From contig CM023538.1 in assembly GCA_013350335.1 (NCBI GenBank), positions 54,294,769-54,358,768 of the forward strand: DNA of 64,000 bases, given 5' to 3'. Positions within the stretch are counted from its first letter, which is position 1. Each line of letters opens with the position of its first letter. This document shows, one piece after another, positions 1 through 12,362 of the stretch. The translations under genes were made by a program, and so were the position numbers. The notes below the pieces were generated by a model that was not told where the DNA came from, made no database searches, and was given only the letters and a program-made list of their open reading frames with translations. This DNA comes from Chimonanthus salicifolius (Eukaryota > Streptophyta > Magnoliopsida > Laurales > Calycanthaceae).

Positions 1-207
1 TTGAGAGACGAGTAGAAGATCTTAGAAAATCATGACTTAATAACATTCTTTAGGTAGAACTCCCTGTTGAGAAGAAAGTACCTCAAGTATTATATGGAGT
101 CATTGATTTCTTCAATTAATCATTTTAAGACTTTTGTTACTTCACGTCAAGATATCAGACTCTACAAACGAATATTAAGTTAACAATGCTTATTTGTATA
201 GCCACCG

Positions 208-505
208 GTGGAGATTCGGACCTCACAGAACTTAGATTCCATTTCTCTCTTACAGTGTTCCTTGGGCTGGGAGGTCAAACTTAACTTCAACGGCTCAGCC
301 TTACCATGGAACCGCATTGGTGGGTTGATCCGAGAATTTAGCAGAATTGTTCTTAGTATGTATGCTGACCCTCTGATTTGTATAACAGCTGAACATGCTG
401 AGTTGTTCGGCCTATGCAAGGGCATCGAGTTTGCGTTCAACTCCAAATCTCAGAAGTGGTAATCAATCGAAGGAGATTTGATGTAGGCATAGGGTCAAAT
501 TTGTG
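208..505 (+). pseudogene. LINE-type RNase H domain remnant
   Basis: The plus-strand translation reads like the start of a plant LINE RNase H (RVT_3-type) domain: a K-L-N-F-N-G-S strand with the first catalytic Asp position changed to Asn, then an I-G-G-L-I-R-E block, then a segment ending A-E-H-A-E-L-F-G-L that matches the usual E-x-x-A/E-L helix. After about residue 84 the frame breaks, and an E-G-D-L-like piece continues in another frame near 465-485. It has no start, no reverse transcriptase upstream in the window and no poly-A tail, so it is a dead fragment. The family call rests on motif order only. Confidence 0.55.
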
Positions 506-2681
506 AGAATTAGACTTATTATTTCAGAGTATAGTCTTTGAAAGATCCAAAGCAGCCGATTACGGTTCGTAAAAGGGTTCTGCCTTGGTAAGAAATTGTT
601 CATACAATATCCCTACCGATTGCACAAGTCTTTCAGGAATTCAAATTAGTTTATGGATTTCATGAGATTAGGCATCTTTCAATTGAATATGATATAGAAT
701 AGCAGAAGCAAAATCAAAAGAGAATATGGTGAATTTGAATGAAGCATGCACATAATTTATGAAAACTGAAGAACTAATTGAATTCAAATAAATACTGGTA
801 CTTACTTGCAAAATAGAATTGGTCCAAGTCGAAGGACCTGGCTTTTGTCAAGGGCCGAAGTCCGACGTGAATCCACACGACAATTCCAAAAGTCTTTTCT
901 CAAAATAATCTTATTTAATTGTGTAGAATTCTAATGTGGTACCGGCCTATTTATAATAAAAATAAAAGTGTAAAAAGACCAAATTGGCCTTGCCTCTCTA
1001 AGAAACTCCTAAAACAAGCAACCTACTTAGGATAAAATGTGGTCTAATTTTGACGATTCTATTTCAACCCTAGAAAATGCCCCATGAATTATTGAATGAA
1101 TAAGATTAAATCCTAAAAAGCAAAACAAATAAAATAAGGAGGGCAATTGCACCTACTATTTCCACCTCCTTTCTCCACCTCCTTTACTATCAAATCCCTC
1201 ATTTCCAAACATGTGGACTACAATTCCGTATGGAAAGGTTTTAGGCAGGTTTAGGTCTTTAGGATAGCAAAACAAGCCAATTTGGATTGATTTAGGTGAA
1301 TTTGACCCATTGCACCCATATTTAATAATCTTAGGGCAATTTGGGCTCAATTGTGTTGGCTTTTGGGCTTGTGGATGAAGATCTTGGCCAACAATTGATT
1401 TATTATGTTCAATTAGGCTAATTGGGCTTCATGGAGTTTATTGGAATTTGGGTCAGCCTGGTAATATTGGGGCTTGGGCTTGCAAGCTTAACTGGGTCAT
1501 TCGGGCCTATTAGGTAATTCGGCTCAGGCTAACAAAATGCTCAAGTTTATTAAACGGAATCAACTAATGAATACCTTAGGCAATTGAGATCATGAAAGTC
1601 AAGTTAATTTTTTAAATGGTCCATTAGGCATGATGCCTCCATCATGATTCAAGTTATTGGATCCAAAATGCTGCAACTGTTCCCTGAAAACTCTCATCCA
1701 GTTGGCAGCGGGTCAAAGAGAAAGCTTGGCTCATCCCCCAACACCTGGTGGTAGAAAAATCACCTTCTCGATCACACACATAACAACAATATCGAAAAAT
1801 AAAAAAGAAAAATCAACAAAATGAAGTGAACCACAACACATAGATTTACGTGGTTCCCTTTCGGTAAGTCCACGGGATTCAAAGAAGAAGAGGTGGCTCT
1901 CCTTATAAATATTCTACTCTCTTTCACAAAAAAAATACTATATATATACTACCTTAATTAAAATTTACATAAAACGCCATATGGAAATTTGTAATTCAGC
2001 GATGCAGGTTTGGTCAGCTACTCTTTCGGCCAATCCTTTTTTGGGTCCTTTTGAAAATGTAGGGTTGTTTACTGCATTTCCAGGTCTGCATTTCCAGGTG
2101 ATAACCTGGTGTAAGATCTGGCTCTTTTCTCTTGATTAATGAAAGTTTAGTTCAAACAAAAAATATTTGGATCTATTTGATTAACATGGAAATGAAACTG
2201 ATATGTGAGAAGTTGTATGAGACTGACTTGTCAGTTGTCACATGTCACTAGGAATCGTAGCATTGGCGAGTAGGGGTACAACTTGGGTTGAGACCCAACC
2301 CGTGCCGACACAGGCCCAACTCAAAAAGTTCAGAGCCTGATCTTACTCTACCCAGGTGCATTAAGGTTGAAAAATAGTCTCTATTAAATTATCTCGCCGA
2401 GATATCGGCCCCTATCCACCACCGTGGAGTCACTGAATTTGCCATCACTATAAGAGCCCTATAATGCACCAAAGAATGTGGACTATTTGTAGAATGATTT
2501 CAATAAGGGTGCCAAAATTTTCAATCATATATGCTGCCAATTACATCTATAACCTTTCCTAATTGGGTTCAAATTTCAAAATATCAAAATAAGAACCTTA
2601 GCTGCCATTTACATATAAGCTATCAATTACAACTGACTTGAAAAAGAGAACAAATCAATCAAATAACTCATAAATAGCGTG
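506..2681. other. Non-coding, repeat-derived DNA with the 3' flank of the KIPK-like gene
   Basis: I find no supported gene here. The bases near 890-1050 and 1760-1990 look like decayed LTR sequence (TATA-like stretches, A-runs), but I cannot define ends. Bases 21-115, just before the RNase H remnant, share a diverged copy with 33725-33840, so they belong to a dispersed repeat. A short stretch near 2270-2350 is rich in GGGTTG/CCAACCC words, like the hAT-type MITEs further right. The 3' UTR of the minus-strand kinase must lie below 2682, but I cannot place its poly-A site. Confidence 0.4.
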
Positions 2682-3501
2682 TTAGAACATCTCAAACTCC
2701 AAATCTTTACTCTCCTTGCATGGCTCACCTGGAATCGCAATATCACCCATTTTTGGCAACTCTGGTGGCATTGTGCACCGAATCAAGGCCCAGTTCAGAC
2801 CTTCGAAAAATGGGTGCTGTTTGATCTCTGAGGCCCCTCTTACTGAGCCCAACCGGTTCTCCGGCTCCTTTACTAAAAGGCCTCTGATCAGGTCCCTCGC
2901 TGAAAAACTAACAGGGGGACTTTGTGGGAACTTCAAGCTCTTCGTTATGACGTTGGATAATGTGTCCTCGTTCCCTGATCCCTTGAAGGGTGTCCTGCCG
3001 AACAGAAGTTCATAAAGAAAGATACCAAATGTCCACCAATCGACAGCACTCCCATGGCCTTCCCCTTTTATGATTTCAGGGGCCAAGTATTCATGAGTCC
3101 CGACGAATGAGTTGGATCTTGCACTGGTGGGCTCTGCTACAAGCTGTGGAAGTGGGCTGACCTGGGAAGCAAGGTCAGATTTCAATTTCCGGGATTTGGT
3201 GGTCGTAGATATAAGCCTAGGTGTGAAGCAAGGAACTTGAACCCAAGATGGTTGGAGGCAGAGGGGCTCAATGCAGTAGGAATCGGCACACGGTCCTGAT
3301 AACCTTCTCTCTGGCTCCACATTTGGCAGGGGCAATGTAAGAAGTGTTGGGTGCACTGCACATCTAAGAGACAGGTCAAAATCTGATAGCATGATATGAC
3401 CATCTTCTCGAACCAAAACATTTTCTGGTTTTAGATCTCGGTAAACCACCCCAAGCATGTGCAGGTACTCCAGAGCAAGGAGGACTTCAGCAGTATAAAA
3501 C
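2682..3501 (-). CDS. KIPK: KIPK-like gene, coding exon 2 (kinase C-lobe)
   Basis: The exon begins after the acceptor CTGCAG (AG at 3503-3502). Its first G completes an Arg codon started by AG in exon 1, giving [15 protein letters not shown]. It encodes 272 residues: the catalytic loop, D-F-D, the AGC VIII insertion with [10 protein letters not shown], the G-T-H-E-Y-L-A-P-E activation segment, the C-lobe and the terminal L-E-F-E-M-F. The frame is clean with a single stop at its end. Confidence 0.92.
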
Positions 3502-6500
3502 CTGCAGAAAATATAGCAACAAAGTTAAGTGCATTAAGAGCAAGAGAGAATCAATTCATCGTATATCAATTGATACAACATGGGGAAAAGAAGTCACAGG
3601 TTAGAGAATAGGAAGAACTGAGGAGATTGTGGATCTCGACATGTCAGAAGAGCTGAATCTGATTTAACCATTATTATGTAATGAAGTTCAAATTCTAAGC
3701 CTCGATTCTTGAGGCCATGAATGCTAGGGTAAGGTATATGAATCACTATGAATGCAAGAATATGACTGTACACCAGCAGGATGAATGGTAATTATTCAAT
3801 TGATTTGGGCAATTACATGATGCTTTATCCAGAAGTACTTCTTCAACTAGCAATATACGGGTAACCAACCATTTCATCAATATCTTTCATATGGTGCACC
3901 TATCATGGGATCAATAGGTGTAAAATGGACACATAATTGGATGGTGAAGGTCTTCTAGTGATGGGCATGTCTAGAATAAATTGCATTATGGCAGGACCAT
4001 CATCTGTAGTATTTCAATGCTAGTATCTTACTTTAAATATCTTGATCACGCATTGTATTTTAGGAGTGTAAACAAGTCAAGATGGCTTGCACCTAGCTCA
4101 GGTCAGCTCAATTGGCTCAGCTCAAACCAGGGCCTGCTCAGCTTGACTGAGCTTCATAAGCATGTATTTATTGTGTCTAGTATCATAATCGTCATCATCA
4201 AGGCACTATACTATCTATCAAGGGTCAGTTTTTATCATCATCATACCCACCTCCCATCTAAGGTTAATTTTTTTAGTTCTATTTTTCCAGTCAATCCTAT
4301 CAAATGCTATGCTGTTCATCACTTCAGAATTAAGCCTTCATAGTCTCCATCTTCTCTCCCTTCTAGCTCAGTTCTTATATAAAAAAAATAAAAAAATAAA
4401 AAATCCTCATTTCTTAAAATGTGCATTTTTCGCATTTCCATGCATGTGTTGAGACCATCATAAACTACATAATACATAGGAGTGCAACTGACACAGGACA
4501 ATGGATAGGGTAACCCTAATGCCTAATACAAGCGAAATTGAAGAATGAATCTAATATGACCTAACCTAAAATGAGCTGAAATTAAATTACCAATTAATAC
4601 ATGCAATTAATTAATATAAAATTTACTACAAAGAATCATGCAAATTCTTAGAATCTAATATAAGTGATTATAAGACAATCCAAACCAAGTCACATCTGCA
4701 GTAAAGGTCCCTCAAAACAAAGAGGATTTGTCAAATCCCATAAATATGTAGATCTATCATCAGAAATAGGAATTAAATTGGCTATTTGGCAAGGAGAAAT
4801 TGTATGACAACAGTAATATGAGATCTTAACGGTATGAGACAGCAAAATAAGGGATCTCAATGGATAGGACAGCAGTAAACAGTCATATATGGGACTGTTA
4901 TGGGTTGAGACAGCAGTTTATGGGGCCATTTGGGGTAGGGGAAGGCTGTAAGGGACTTAGGAAGGGCTTGGGACGAGTCTAGATGGGATCTGGAACAGAT
5001 CGGGACGGAAAACATGGATTTTTCTGGGACAGCAATAAGACGGTTCTGGAACAGATTTGGGACAGCAATAGGATGATCTTGGGACAGATCTGGGACAGCA
5101 GTTCAGCTGGGTTTGAGAGGGCAACAAAGAGAGAAGAAAGGGAAAAAGAGAGAAAGATAAAAACTTAAATAGAGGAAGGCTTCTCACCTTCTTGTTCTTG
5201 GAGATTTCTCACCTCTGTGGCTTCTCACCAATTCTTTGGCAGGAGACAAGTTTTGCAGAGAAAACTTCAAAGCTTCTTTCATTCATTAAGTGTCCCTCCC
5301 GTCTGGAGGGATTACATCATATATATCATGACTTGAAAACATGAAAAAGACCAAAATACCCTCAAATAAACAAATACCAAACAACCCCCAATGATTAGAA
5401 AGCCCCAATTACAAGTAAAATCACTAAATTTCTCCAAACAAAATCAACTATTGGACTAAATAAAAAAAAATACAACTATGAAAAACTGAAAATCCTAAAT
5501 CTAAATATAGAAACTTACTAAATATGGAAACTCGTGTAGTGCTCCGCATTAGCAACTTAGGTTGGGTTTTGCTCAACTCAACCCAGCTTGATAACAGACC
5601 TAAAAGGCCAAAGAATCTAACCCAGTCTAACCCTATCATGGCCCAAAAAACCAACCTGACTTGAGGACCAACACACACACACACACACACACCCAAACTC
5701 CTAAGAGAATATGAGAGAGAAGATGGAGAATGAGAATGGAGATTTGAGCAGAGACAAGAATCTGCAAGCAGAGAGGTAAAGGGAAGTTTCAAGAGTTCAA
5801 ACTCAAGAGAGGAGCGAGATAGGGAAAAGTTAGGGTCATAACCTCAGGTTTTTTCATATATAGTTAAGGTTCTCATCAGATTAGATTCGGTCTTCTAAGG
5901 CCAGGCCTAATCTAACCAGAATTGGAGTTAGTTTATTAGATTTTACCCTGATCAAACTTGAAGCCTAAGATACCCTGAACTAACCCTACCAATCTCCAGT
6001 TAGGGTTGACAAACATGACACAAGATGCACTGTAGCATATATTTTCTATTGCTCAAGTCCAACTCAAACTTGATTTTCATTACAAAGCAGACAACTAGAC
6101 TCAGCTCTGACAATTTCTAATCAAGCACAATAATGTAAACGAAGTCAAGTAAGATGCTTGTGTCAAAGACAACATTTAAATTCAATAAACTTCATAGCTT
6201 CTTTTCAAAGTAAACTAGATGCGACTAGTATCAAAAGATCAAAGAAAAATTATTCAATCACAACCTATCCGTAAAGCATAATCAATGTTTGGGTACTGAT
6301 TCAGGCATAATAAATCCATTATGAAAACTTGCATTCAAACTACTAATAGACGAGTCCACAGGATGATAAACTATCAACTAAATGGAGATTTTGTCACGAT
6401 GTTAAGACGCTAGCATACCCCGCTTTCCAAAATCAGGAATTCACATGCCATGTAACAGACACATATGTATGCATATTCACATTCAACTAGTTAAACATTT

Positions 6501-8693
6501 AAGGCCACATCAATGGCACCAAATCAATGGTAAGATCAAGAGAAACAAGGTCATTTTCCAAGCTTTGTTCAATACGAACAACTGCATGATACTTCATATC
6601 TAAATCAAGCTAATGCGCCTAGCCAAAAGAAGGTATCTCACAACTAACGCTTCACACATAGGGTATTTATAAACCATGACTGGAGTCTTCTACAAAGAGA
6701 TCAATAAAAAATTCTCTTTTTTTTTGCGAGTGAACAGTCAATAAAAAAAATTCAATTAAAAAAAGACAAAAGAATCTCCCACGAGCCATGCCGTACAATG
6801 CTTATATGGTCCAACCCTAGTGTTAATCTATAGATATCATCTAATATATAGCTTTCGGTCTTAGCCATTATAATAAAACCAAGATTTAAAAAAAAAAAAT
6901 AACTAACTTATTAACATATTAAAATAAAATCCTCAGCTCATTGCAGCACCCCATGGGCTTACATTTTAATTAATTACTTACTATGCTACATGCAGCCAAT
7001 TACATCTCAAGAAAGCAGAAATAGAGTTCTAATTCAATTATTGTACCTGGTTGCCTGTTCAGAGAAACTCTTGCCTGGCTGCCTCTGCCTGAGGACATGC
7101 AGATCTCCACCTGGACAATACTCCATCACTAAACAGGAGAGTCTGCTGGTTGTGAAATAGCTGTACAGTGTAGGAAGGAAAGGATGATCAAGCATCTGCA
7201 GTATCTCTCTCTCTGTTAGAGCCCTTGGCAGTTTCTTTCTGCTTGCCAAGAAATCGTTATCCATAACCTTCAATGCAAAGTGGCATCCTGTACCAGTTAG
7301 TTCTGAAAGATATACAGTTCCAATATCTCCACAACCTAGCCTCTTGAGTAGCTTGAAGTTTGTTAACTCTAAGCTTCCATGCTGCTTCTCAAAATGGTGG
7401 ATGGCTTCCCATCTAGAATCTTTTGACATGTGAGGCCTATTGCAGACATGGAAACTAGAACCACTCGTACTGCTCTCCTCACTGATGCTGGTGGTACTAC
7501 TATACTCACCAATACTGCTTTTTGAGCTCTGTGAACACTCTCCCTTGTCTTTTGATCTTGAGCATTCACTGGCTTTCACACAAAGTGTTCTATCTCCATT
7601 ACAACCATTTGATCTGATAGCAGATTTACTTGCAATGAATTTCACATTCTTTGAACAAACTCGGTCATCATGATTTGTAGTGCTGGTTGCTGGAGTCACA
7701 GACTCTTTGCCTGTATCATTCTGAGTGCCCTTAGAAGTCTGAGAATCCAATTTATCCACAGAAGTTCCCATGTTGATAAGATTACCTTTAGTGTGTTCAA
7801 TTGAAGTACCAGATGAATGAGCTGAAACCTGCTTTCCTTCCTTATTTATAAAGCTTTTCTGTTTACAGAAAGTTTTGATTTCCTGCATACTTGTATCTGA
7901 AATGCTGGCTTCAGAACCAGTGGAGCTAGAAGTACAAGACTCATAATTCAGTTTTTCATCCATTCCATGACTTGAAGTTGATGTTTCACATGCTACATCT
8001 GATGATGTAGAAGTATGGAACTCTTGTGAGAATGTGTTGGTCTTCATCAACTTTGTTTTTGTTTCAACTGCATCATAAGAAGCAGGACTTCCCCTAGCTG
8101 ATTTCTTAAAAGCTAATTTCGATTCAGCAGCTATTTCAGATGAAATTGTGAAACTTCTCTCAGGCACAGCAGATATTTCTACCAAACTCCCCTTCTCTTC
8201 AGTTTGGGGAAGGCCAGTTGCACTAGCCTCAACAACAACTGCTCTGTACAACCTTTTGATAGTTCCAGCTTCTGAACCAGATAAGCGAGCTGTCTTTGAT
8301 AATCGCTTTATAGCAGCCATCTCTGATGCCTGGGAAATGCATAGTCCTCTTAGTGCTTGTTTCAAGGTCACAGACTCAGAAATCCCTATTCCTGAAGCTT
8401 GAGACATACTAGCTCGCATGGGCCTTTTTTGGGGATTTTTTCGCGGCGAGCCAACTCCAAACTGGCTTGGCGAAGCCCATACCCTTAGACAATGTTTTGA
8501 GGTCAATTGCTTCAATAAGCTTGTTGATGTCATCATGCACTGAATAATGCTCTGGTGTTGGCAAGATAAGCTTTCCAGCTCTGTTGTCCACTCTTGATTT
8601 AAAACTTGAAGTGTTTGATCCACTGGAATCATGGATCACATCCAAATCATCATTTGCTTCAGTGATTTCAGAAGTACCATAAATTGAACCCAT
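2682..8693 (-). CDS. KIPK: KIPK-like AGC VIII serine/threonine protein kinase (one frame disruption)
   Basis: This is a plant AGC1-type Ser/Thr kinase related to KCBP-interacting protein kinase. In Arabidopsis that kinase binds the kinesin KCBP and acts in cell growth. Coding exon 1 is 8693-7047 and exon 2 is 3501-2682. The start is an M-G-S at 8693, a usual KIPK N-terminus; the open frame also runs up to 8732. The N-terminal region holds the KIPK-type block [21 protein letters not shown], then a long Ser/Thr-rich linker. The kinase domain has the Gly loop [20 protein letters not shown], the AGC VIII D-F-D, a Cys/Pro-rich insertion, L-A-P-E, and a C-terminal F-E-M-F (PDK1-docking FxxF type). 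The two exons total 2467 nt, one base too many: the N-terminal frame must shift near 8425-8500. With that corrected it would be about 821 residues. Kinase identity is sure; KIPK orthology is likely. Confidence 0.85.
3502..7046 (-). other. Intron 1 (coding) of the KIPK-like gene
   Basis: A phase-2 GT-AG intron of 3545 bp. It holds no supported gene. Inside are a degenerate repeat of the word GGGACAGCA between about 4800 and 5110, a (CA)n microsatellite near 5671-5692, a purine-rich stretch at 5700-5830, and A/T homopolymers. The 4790-5300 part looks like an old LTR or similar repeat, but I cannot find ends. Confidence 0.85.
5671..5692. repeat. (CA)n microsatellite
   Basis: About ten CA repeats lie in the KIPK-like coding intron. 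Confidence 0.9.
7047..8693 (-). CDS. KIPK: KIPK-like gene, coding exon 1 (N-terminal region and kinase N-lobe)
   Basis: The donor is AG|GTACAA at 7047/7046. The first ~65-85 codons are open in one frame: M-G-S...[16 protein letters not shown], a KIPK-type N-terminus. The rest, from about S-P-R-K-N-P onward, is open in the next frame down to the donor. The shift lies near 8425-8500, where two A6 runs (minus strand) sit close together. If the base is real, an in-frame ATG at 8419 could still start a roughly 730-residue protein that keeps the whole kinase domain but loses the conserved N-terminus. Confidence 0.85.
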
Positions 8694-8875
8694 TTCTGGG
8701 AATGGATAGGCTAATGTGATCTTATATCTCACAAAACCACACCTACTGATGGAATGTGGCTACACAAAAGCTGGAATACACCATGCATGCTCTTCTGGTT
8801 AACGGTTAACCTCAAGGGTATAGAATCCCATATTTGAAGTGTCTATACTTCGAATATGATGAAGATGTCCAATTC
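8694..8875 (-). other. Proximal 5' UTR of the KIPK-like gene (inferred)
   Basis: A plausible splice acceptor, a pyrimidine-rich run ending TTATCAG, places AG at 8877-8876 on the minus strand, so a UTR exon would run 8875-8694 into the start codon at 8693. This is inferred from the splice-site pattern and from the donor near 13880; other acceptors are possible. Confidence 0.4.
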
Positions 8876-10475
8876 CTGATAATACAAGAAGCCAGTAAGT
8901 ATTGAACACAGTGATAGAATCAAGAAGAATATGCATCAACATATTTCCAAATTTTGATGGTATCTAAAGCCAATTAGCTTCGAGAAATGAGCCATGACTA
9001 TCGAAGCTACTTTCCATGACCAGAAATGGAAAAATATCATGCTGCATGAGTACAGGTACACGTATTAGAATCCAAAACTAATACCGGGTACCTATTCCAG
9101 TAAATCCCATTGGACTAGTGAATCTAGGACTACTAAAATTAATAGATGTAATTGCCTTTTTTAAATGAAGGTTATATTCAAACAAATTCCAATAAAAAAT
9201 GTCTAAGTAACAATCTCAACAATGAAATAAAAAAAATTCAATATCTAATTTTGATTTTATCATTTTATTAGAAGATAAAAGAAAACATGACAAAATTCAA
9301 CCACGAAGGAATGTTTCAACTCTCATTTCTTTGAATCAGGAACAAAGTAATTGTATTCAAAGATAAAGGACACTAGCGAAAGCCATAAAGTATATAGCTA
9401 AGTTTTTAAGCAATCTTGACAAAATTAAGAGAAGTGGAAACCACCAAGCCCAAATCAACATGTACTATTCCAAATACAACCCGGGAAAAATAAAATTTCT
9501 GTCAACACCATTCTTTCCCATAGATTTTGCACCTGTAACGTGCTGAAGAGAGATCAAAATTGAATAATACAAAGACCAAACACCTTCCATCAAGAGGAGA
9601 ACTAATCTCCAAAGAACTTAATATTTCTTTGAGTTTTTTTATTTAGATTCTGTTAGTTATTTTAGCAAGAGTTTTCTGCAGTATTCAATTCTATTCCAAT
9701 ATCACCAAATAGCTGAAACATTCATGTATAATTGGAAGGAGAGGTGCAAAAACATTCCAGTACCCATGCAAATCTGTTCCATTCATATTGTCCCATTTTG
9801 ATTTTGTTTTGGCTCTCTTTCCTGCTTTGACCATCTTTTTCAAGGTAACCTCTTAAATCTTTTTTCTAGTAATTTGCACTTTAGTATACATTGAAATTGT
9901 ATTTTAATATATTTAATGAAGTAACAGTTACAGAAAAGGCGCAGAACGTATAAATTCTATCTTTAAGGAAAGAGAGTTATCTATTTATAATTCCAGAATA
10001 GATGAAATGCTGAAAAATTCCACTAGTGGGAACAGATATAGAACCAACAACTAATAACTTTATAAATCGATTTTCAAAAAAAAAATATGGATTTTACCAA
10101 TTAGGGTAAAAGAAGATATTTACAACTTCCTGTAGAACAGGAAATTTCAAAGAATACTATATGTGACAATGTCCAACATTCAACAAAAATATCAGAAGTA
10201 TGTCACTGTCTCTCAACCTTGCTTACAAACTATAACCATTCAAGCAAACCTTAAAACGCAAGTTTTTAATTCCAAAGTAGACAAAAATGAAAATACCTAA
10301 AACTTATTTCATGCTAAATAGACTTTATTCGAATTGGAATAAAACTTGAAGCACAAAATGCTTTCCAAACACTAAGAAAAGAATACCTCTTATCTATCCA
10401 AACTGAAACTAAATTACAAATAGCAGTCAAGGAACAAACTTACAAAACCCCATGTTTAAAGAAACCTATTACAAG

Positions 10476-11487
10476 CAATGTTTTAGAAAACATGCTGGAG
10501 TGAGTTGGGTATTGGTTTTTGTCTTCCTCGAGCGTGGAGTGAGTTGTTCAATAAAGAGGTGATGGTGTCAGGTAGGTTCTTTTCGTCATAGTCTTTGGAA
10601 TGTGACATCTCAGAGTATTGTTTGGTCCCTTTGGCTAGAAAGAAATAAGAGGATTTTTAAAAGCAAGGAATGCTTTGTTTTGAATCTCCTTGATGTTATT
10701 AAGCTTAGAGCGGCTTGGTGGTTGGTTGGGTCAAAGAAGTTCCAGGGATGTATCTATTTTGGATTTGTGTAGGGATTGGGCCTCAGTGGATTCTGCCATG
10801 GTTCATGTGGATTTGAGGCCTCAAGTTTTTTGGTCTCCTCCTGCAATTAGGCTTCTCAAACTCAATTTTGACGGCAAGTTGTATGAGGTAGATTAGGTTT
10901 TCCAGGGCATGGAGGGGTCATTCATAACGATTTGGGGTCTATGTTGATTTCCTTTGCTGGCCTAATTCCTAATGGATCAGTAATTGAGGTGGAATTGTTT
11001 GCTTTATGGAGAGGCATCATGGAGTTGGAAGAGTTAGGGGTTCATGGGAGTTTGGTTGAAGGTGATTCTACGGTGGTTGTGGGGTGGGCGTTAGGATCTC
11101 TATGTCCATGGATCTTTTTAGATTAAATTGAGCGGATTCTGTATTCCATTGCTGCTAATGGTTTTAAGATTGTTTAGACTCCTCAGCCAGCTAACTTAGC
11201 TACTAATGAGATGGCTCGTCTGAGATTGACTTTAGCTACAGAAATTGTAAATAAATTCTTACAAAGTTGTGGGAGGAGTTTTTCTAATTGTTTTTGTGTG
11301 GTGGGTCCATTTTTTATTTTTTTTGGATTTACGTGTGGGAAACTCAGACATAGTCCTACTAAACCCCCACAGGTGAGCCCACTACCACTAGGGCACACCA
11401 AGGTTTGGCCTGCCTTTCGTTGTCTTTTTGTGTCCTTTTCTTTTTTTAATGAACTTACCATTAAAAATAACAATGTTTTAGAAAACA
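10476..11487 (+). mobile_element. 5'-truncated LINE with 17-bp target-site duplication
   Basis: The direct repeat CAATGTTTTAGAAAACA occurs at 10476-10492 and 11471-11487. The 978 bp between them encode, on the plus strand, the C-terminal part of a plant LINE: W-L-E-R-N-K-R-I-F (zf-RVT/RNase H linker), then W-S-P-P-A-I-R-L-L-K-L-N-F-D-G, then a broken RNase H region with E-L-F-A-L-W-R-G, and V-E-G-D-S. An A-rich tail (TTAAAAATAA) abuts the right repeat. The structure is that of target-primed reverse transcription. The insertion is antisense to the KIPK-like transcript, in its inferred 5' UTR intron. Stops and frameshifts show it is dead. Confidence 0.9.
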
Positions 11488-12144
11488 ACTCATGGATCAA
11501 ACTTTCTTAGGAGAATGTTGGGTTGGATAAGGTTCAACTAAGATTCAATTGAAGTCAAATTTGGCCAAAACCATGACATCAGCATGATGTACTATAATAA
11601 TACTAATTAACTAATCAGTTAATTAGTAATCAATTAGCTAAAAATATAATAACATGCTAATAAATAAAAATGTAAAATATCAAATACAAAACACATAAAA
11701 TATAAAAAGCTAATAACCATATTTCCATAAAAATCTTGTTCACACTAATTATAATTATAAATAATAGAATAGTCTGACAATCTAATATAATAAGTTCTAA
11801 ACCTTCTGGGAATTATTGAGGGTGAACCATATTAACCCTTTCAAACTACAACCCATTAAGGGTTTTTGAGAGTCTAAAATTTTGAAAAGGGTTTTAAGAT
11901 AACCAAACAACATTTGATAAAAATCATAGTCGAACCAGTTCAACTGCTTACGAGGGTGGGGTTTTAAAACAATGATCAACAACCAACCTACTAAATCCAA
12001 TTTTAAAGATCAATTTGAAGTTTGAAATATCTGAAATGGTTGGAGTAACAAAAACTTAATCAACCTAAGATTCTTGTCATCTAATGAGGAAACTAGGAAT
12101 ATATATTTTAGATGGTGGATATGCAGGACCTGACCTTCTCAGGT

Positions 12145-12362
12145 TGTGTTTGGATGGAGAGAACTTAAAGCAGGAGGACATCCCCTGTTGTCTCCTGGAG
12201 TAGGAGAACTGAGGAGAAGGTGAGTATCTCTTGCTAAAGTCGAGACATCAACCTTCTCATGGAAGAAGAGAAGTCGCTCATTTTTTCCTTTCCTTCTCAT
12301 CCAAACAGGGGAACTCAGGAGAATTGAGAAGAAGTCTCCTCACTTCTCCCCATCTAAACACA
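12145..12362. mobile_element. MITE-like element with TGTGTTTGGATGG ends
   Basis: The left end reads TGTGTTTGGATGGAGAGAA and the complement of the right end reads TGTGTTTAGATGGGGAGAA, so there are imperfect 19-bp terminal inverted repeats around 180 bp of purine-rich DNA with no coding. Such ends are common in plant DNA-transposon MITEs. I do not see a clear target-site duplication; GCAGGACCTGACC and GCAGCACCTGACC lie close to the two ends but not at matching distance. Confidence 0.55.

Noticed and set aside
4957..5187. Repetitive open frames with a recurring C-C-P-R/K-S-V-P-like string
   Set aside because: They come from the GGGACAGCA-type degenerate repeat in an intron; no protein family.
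5448..5792. 114-codon open frame on the minus strand within the KIPK-like intron
   Set aside because: It is held open by a (CA)n microsatellite and purine-rich repeat; no domain.
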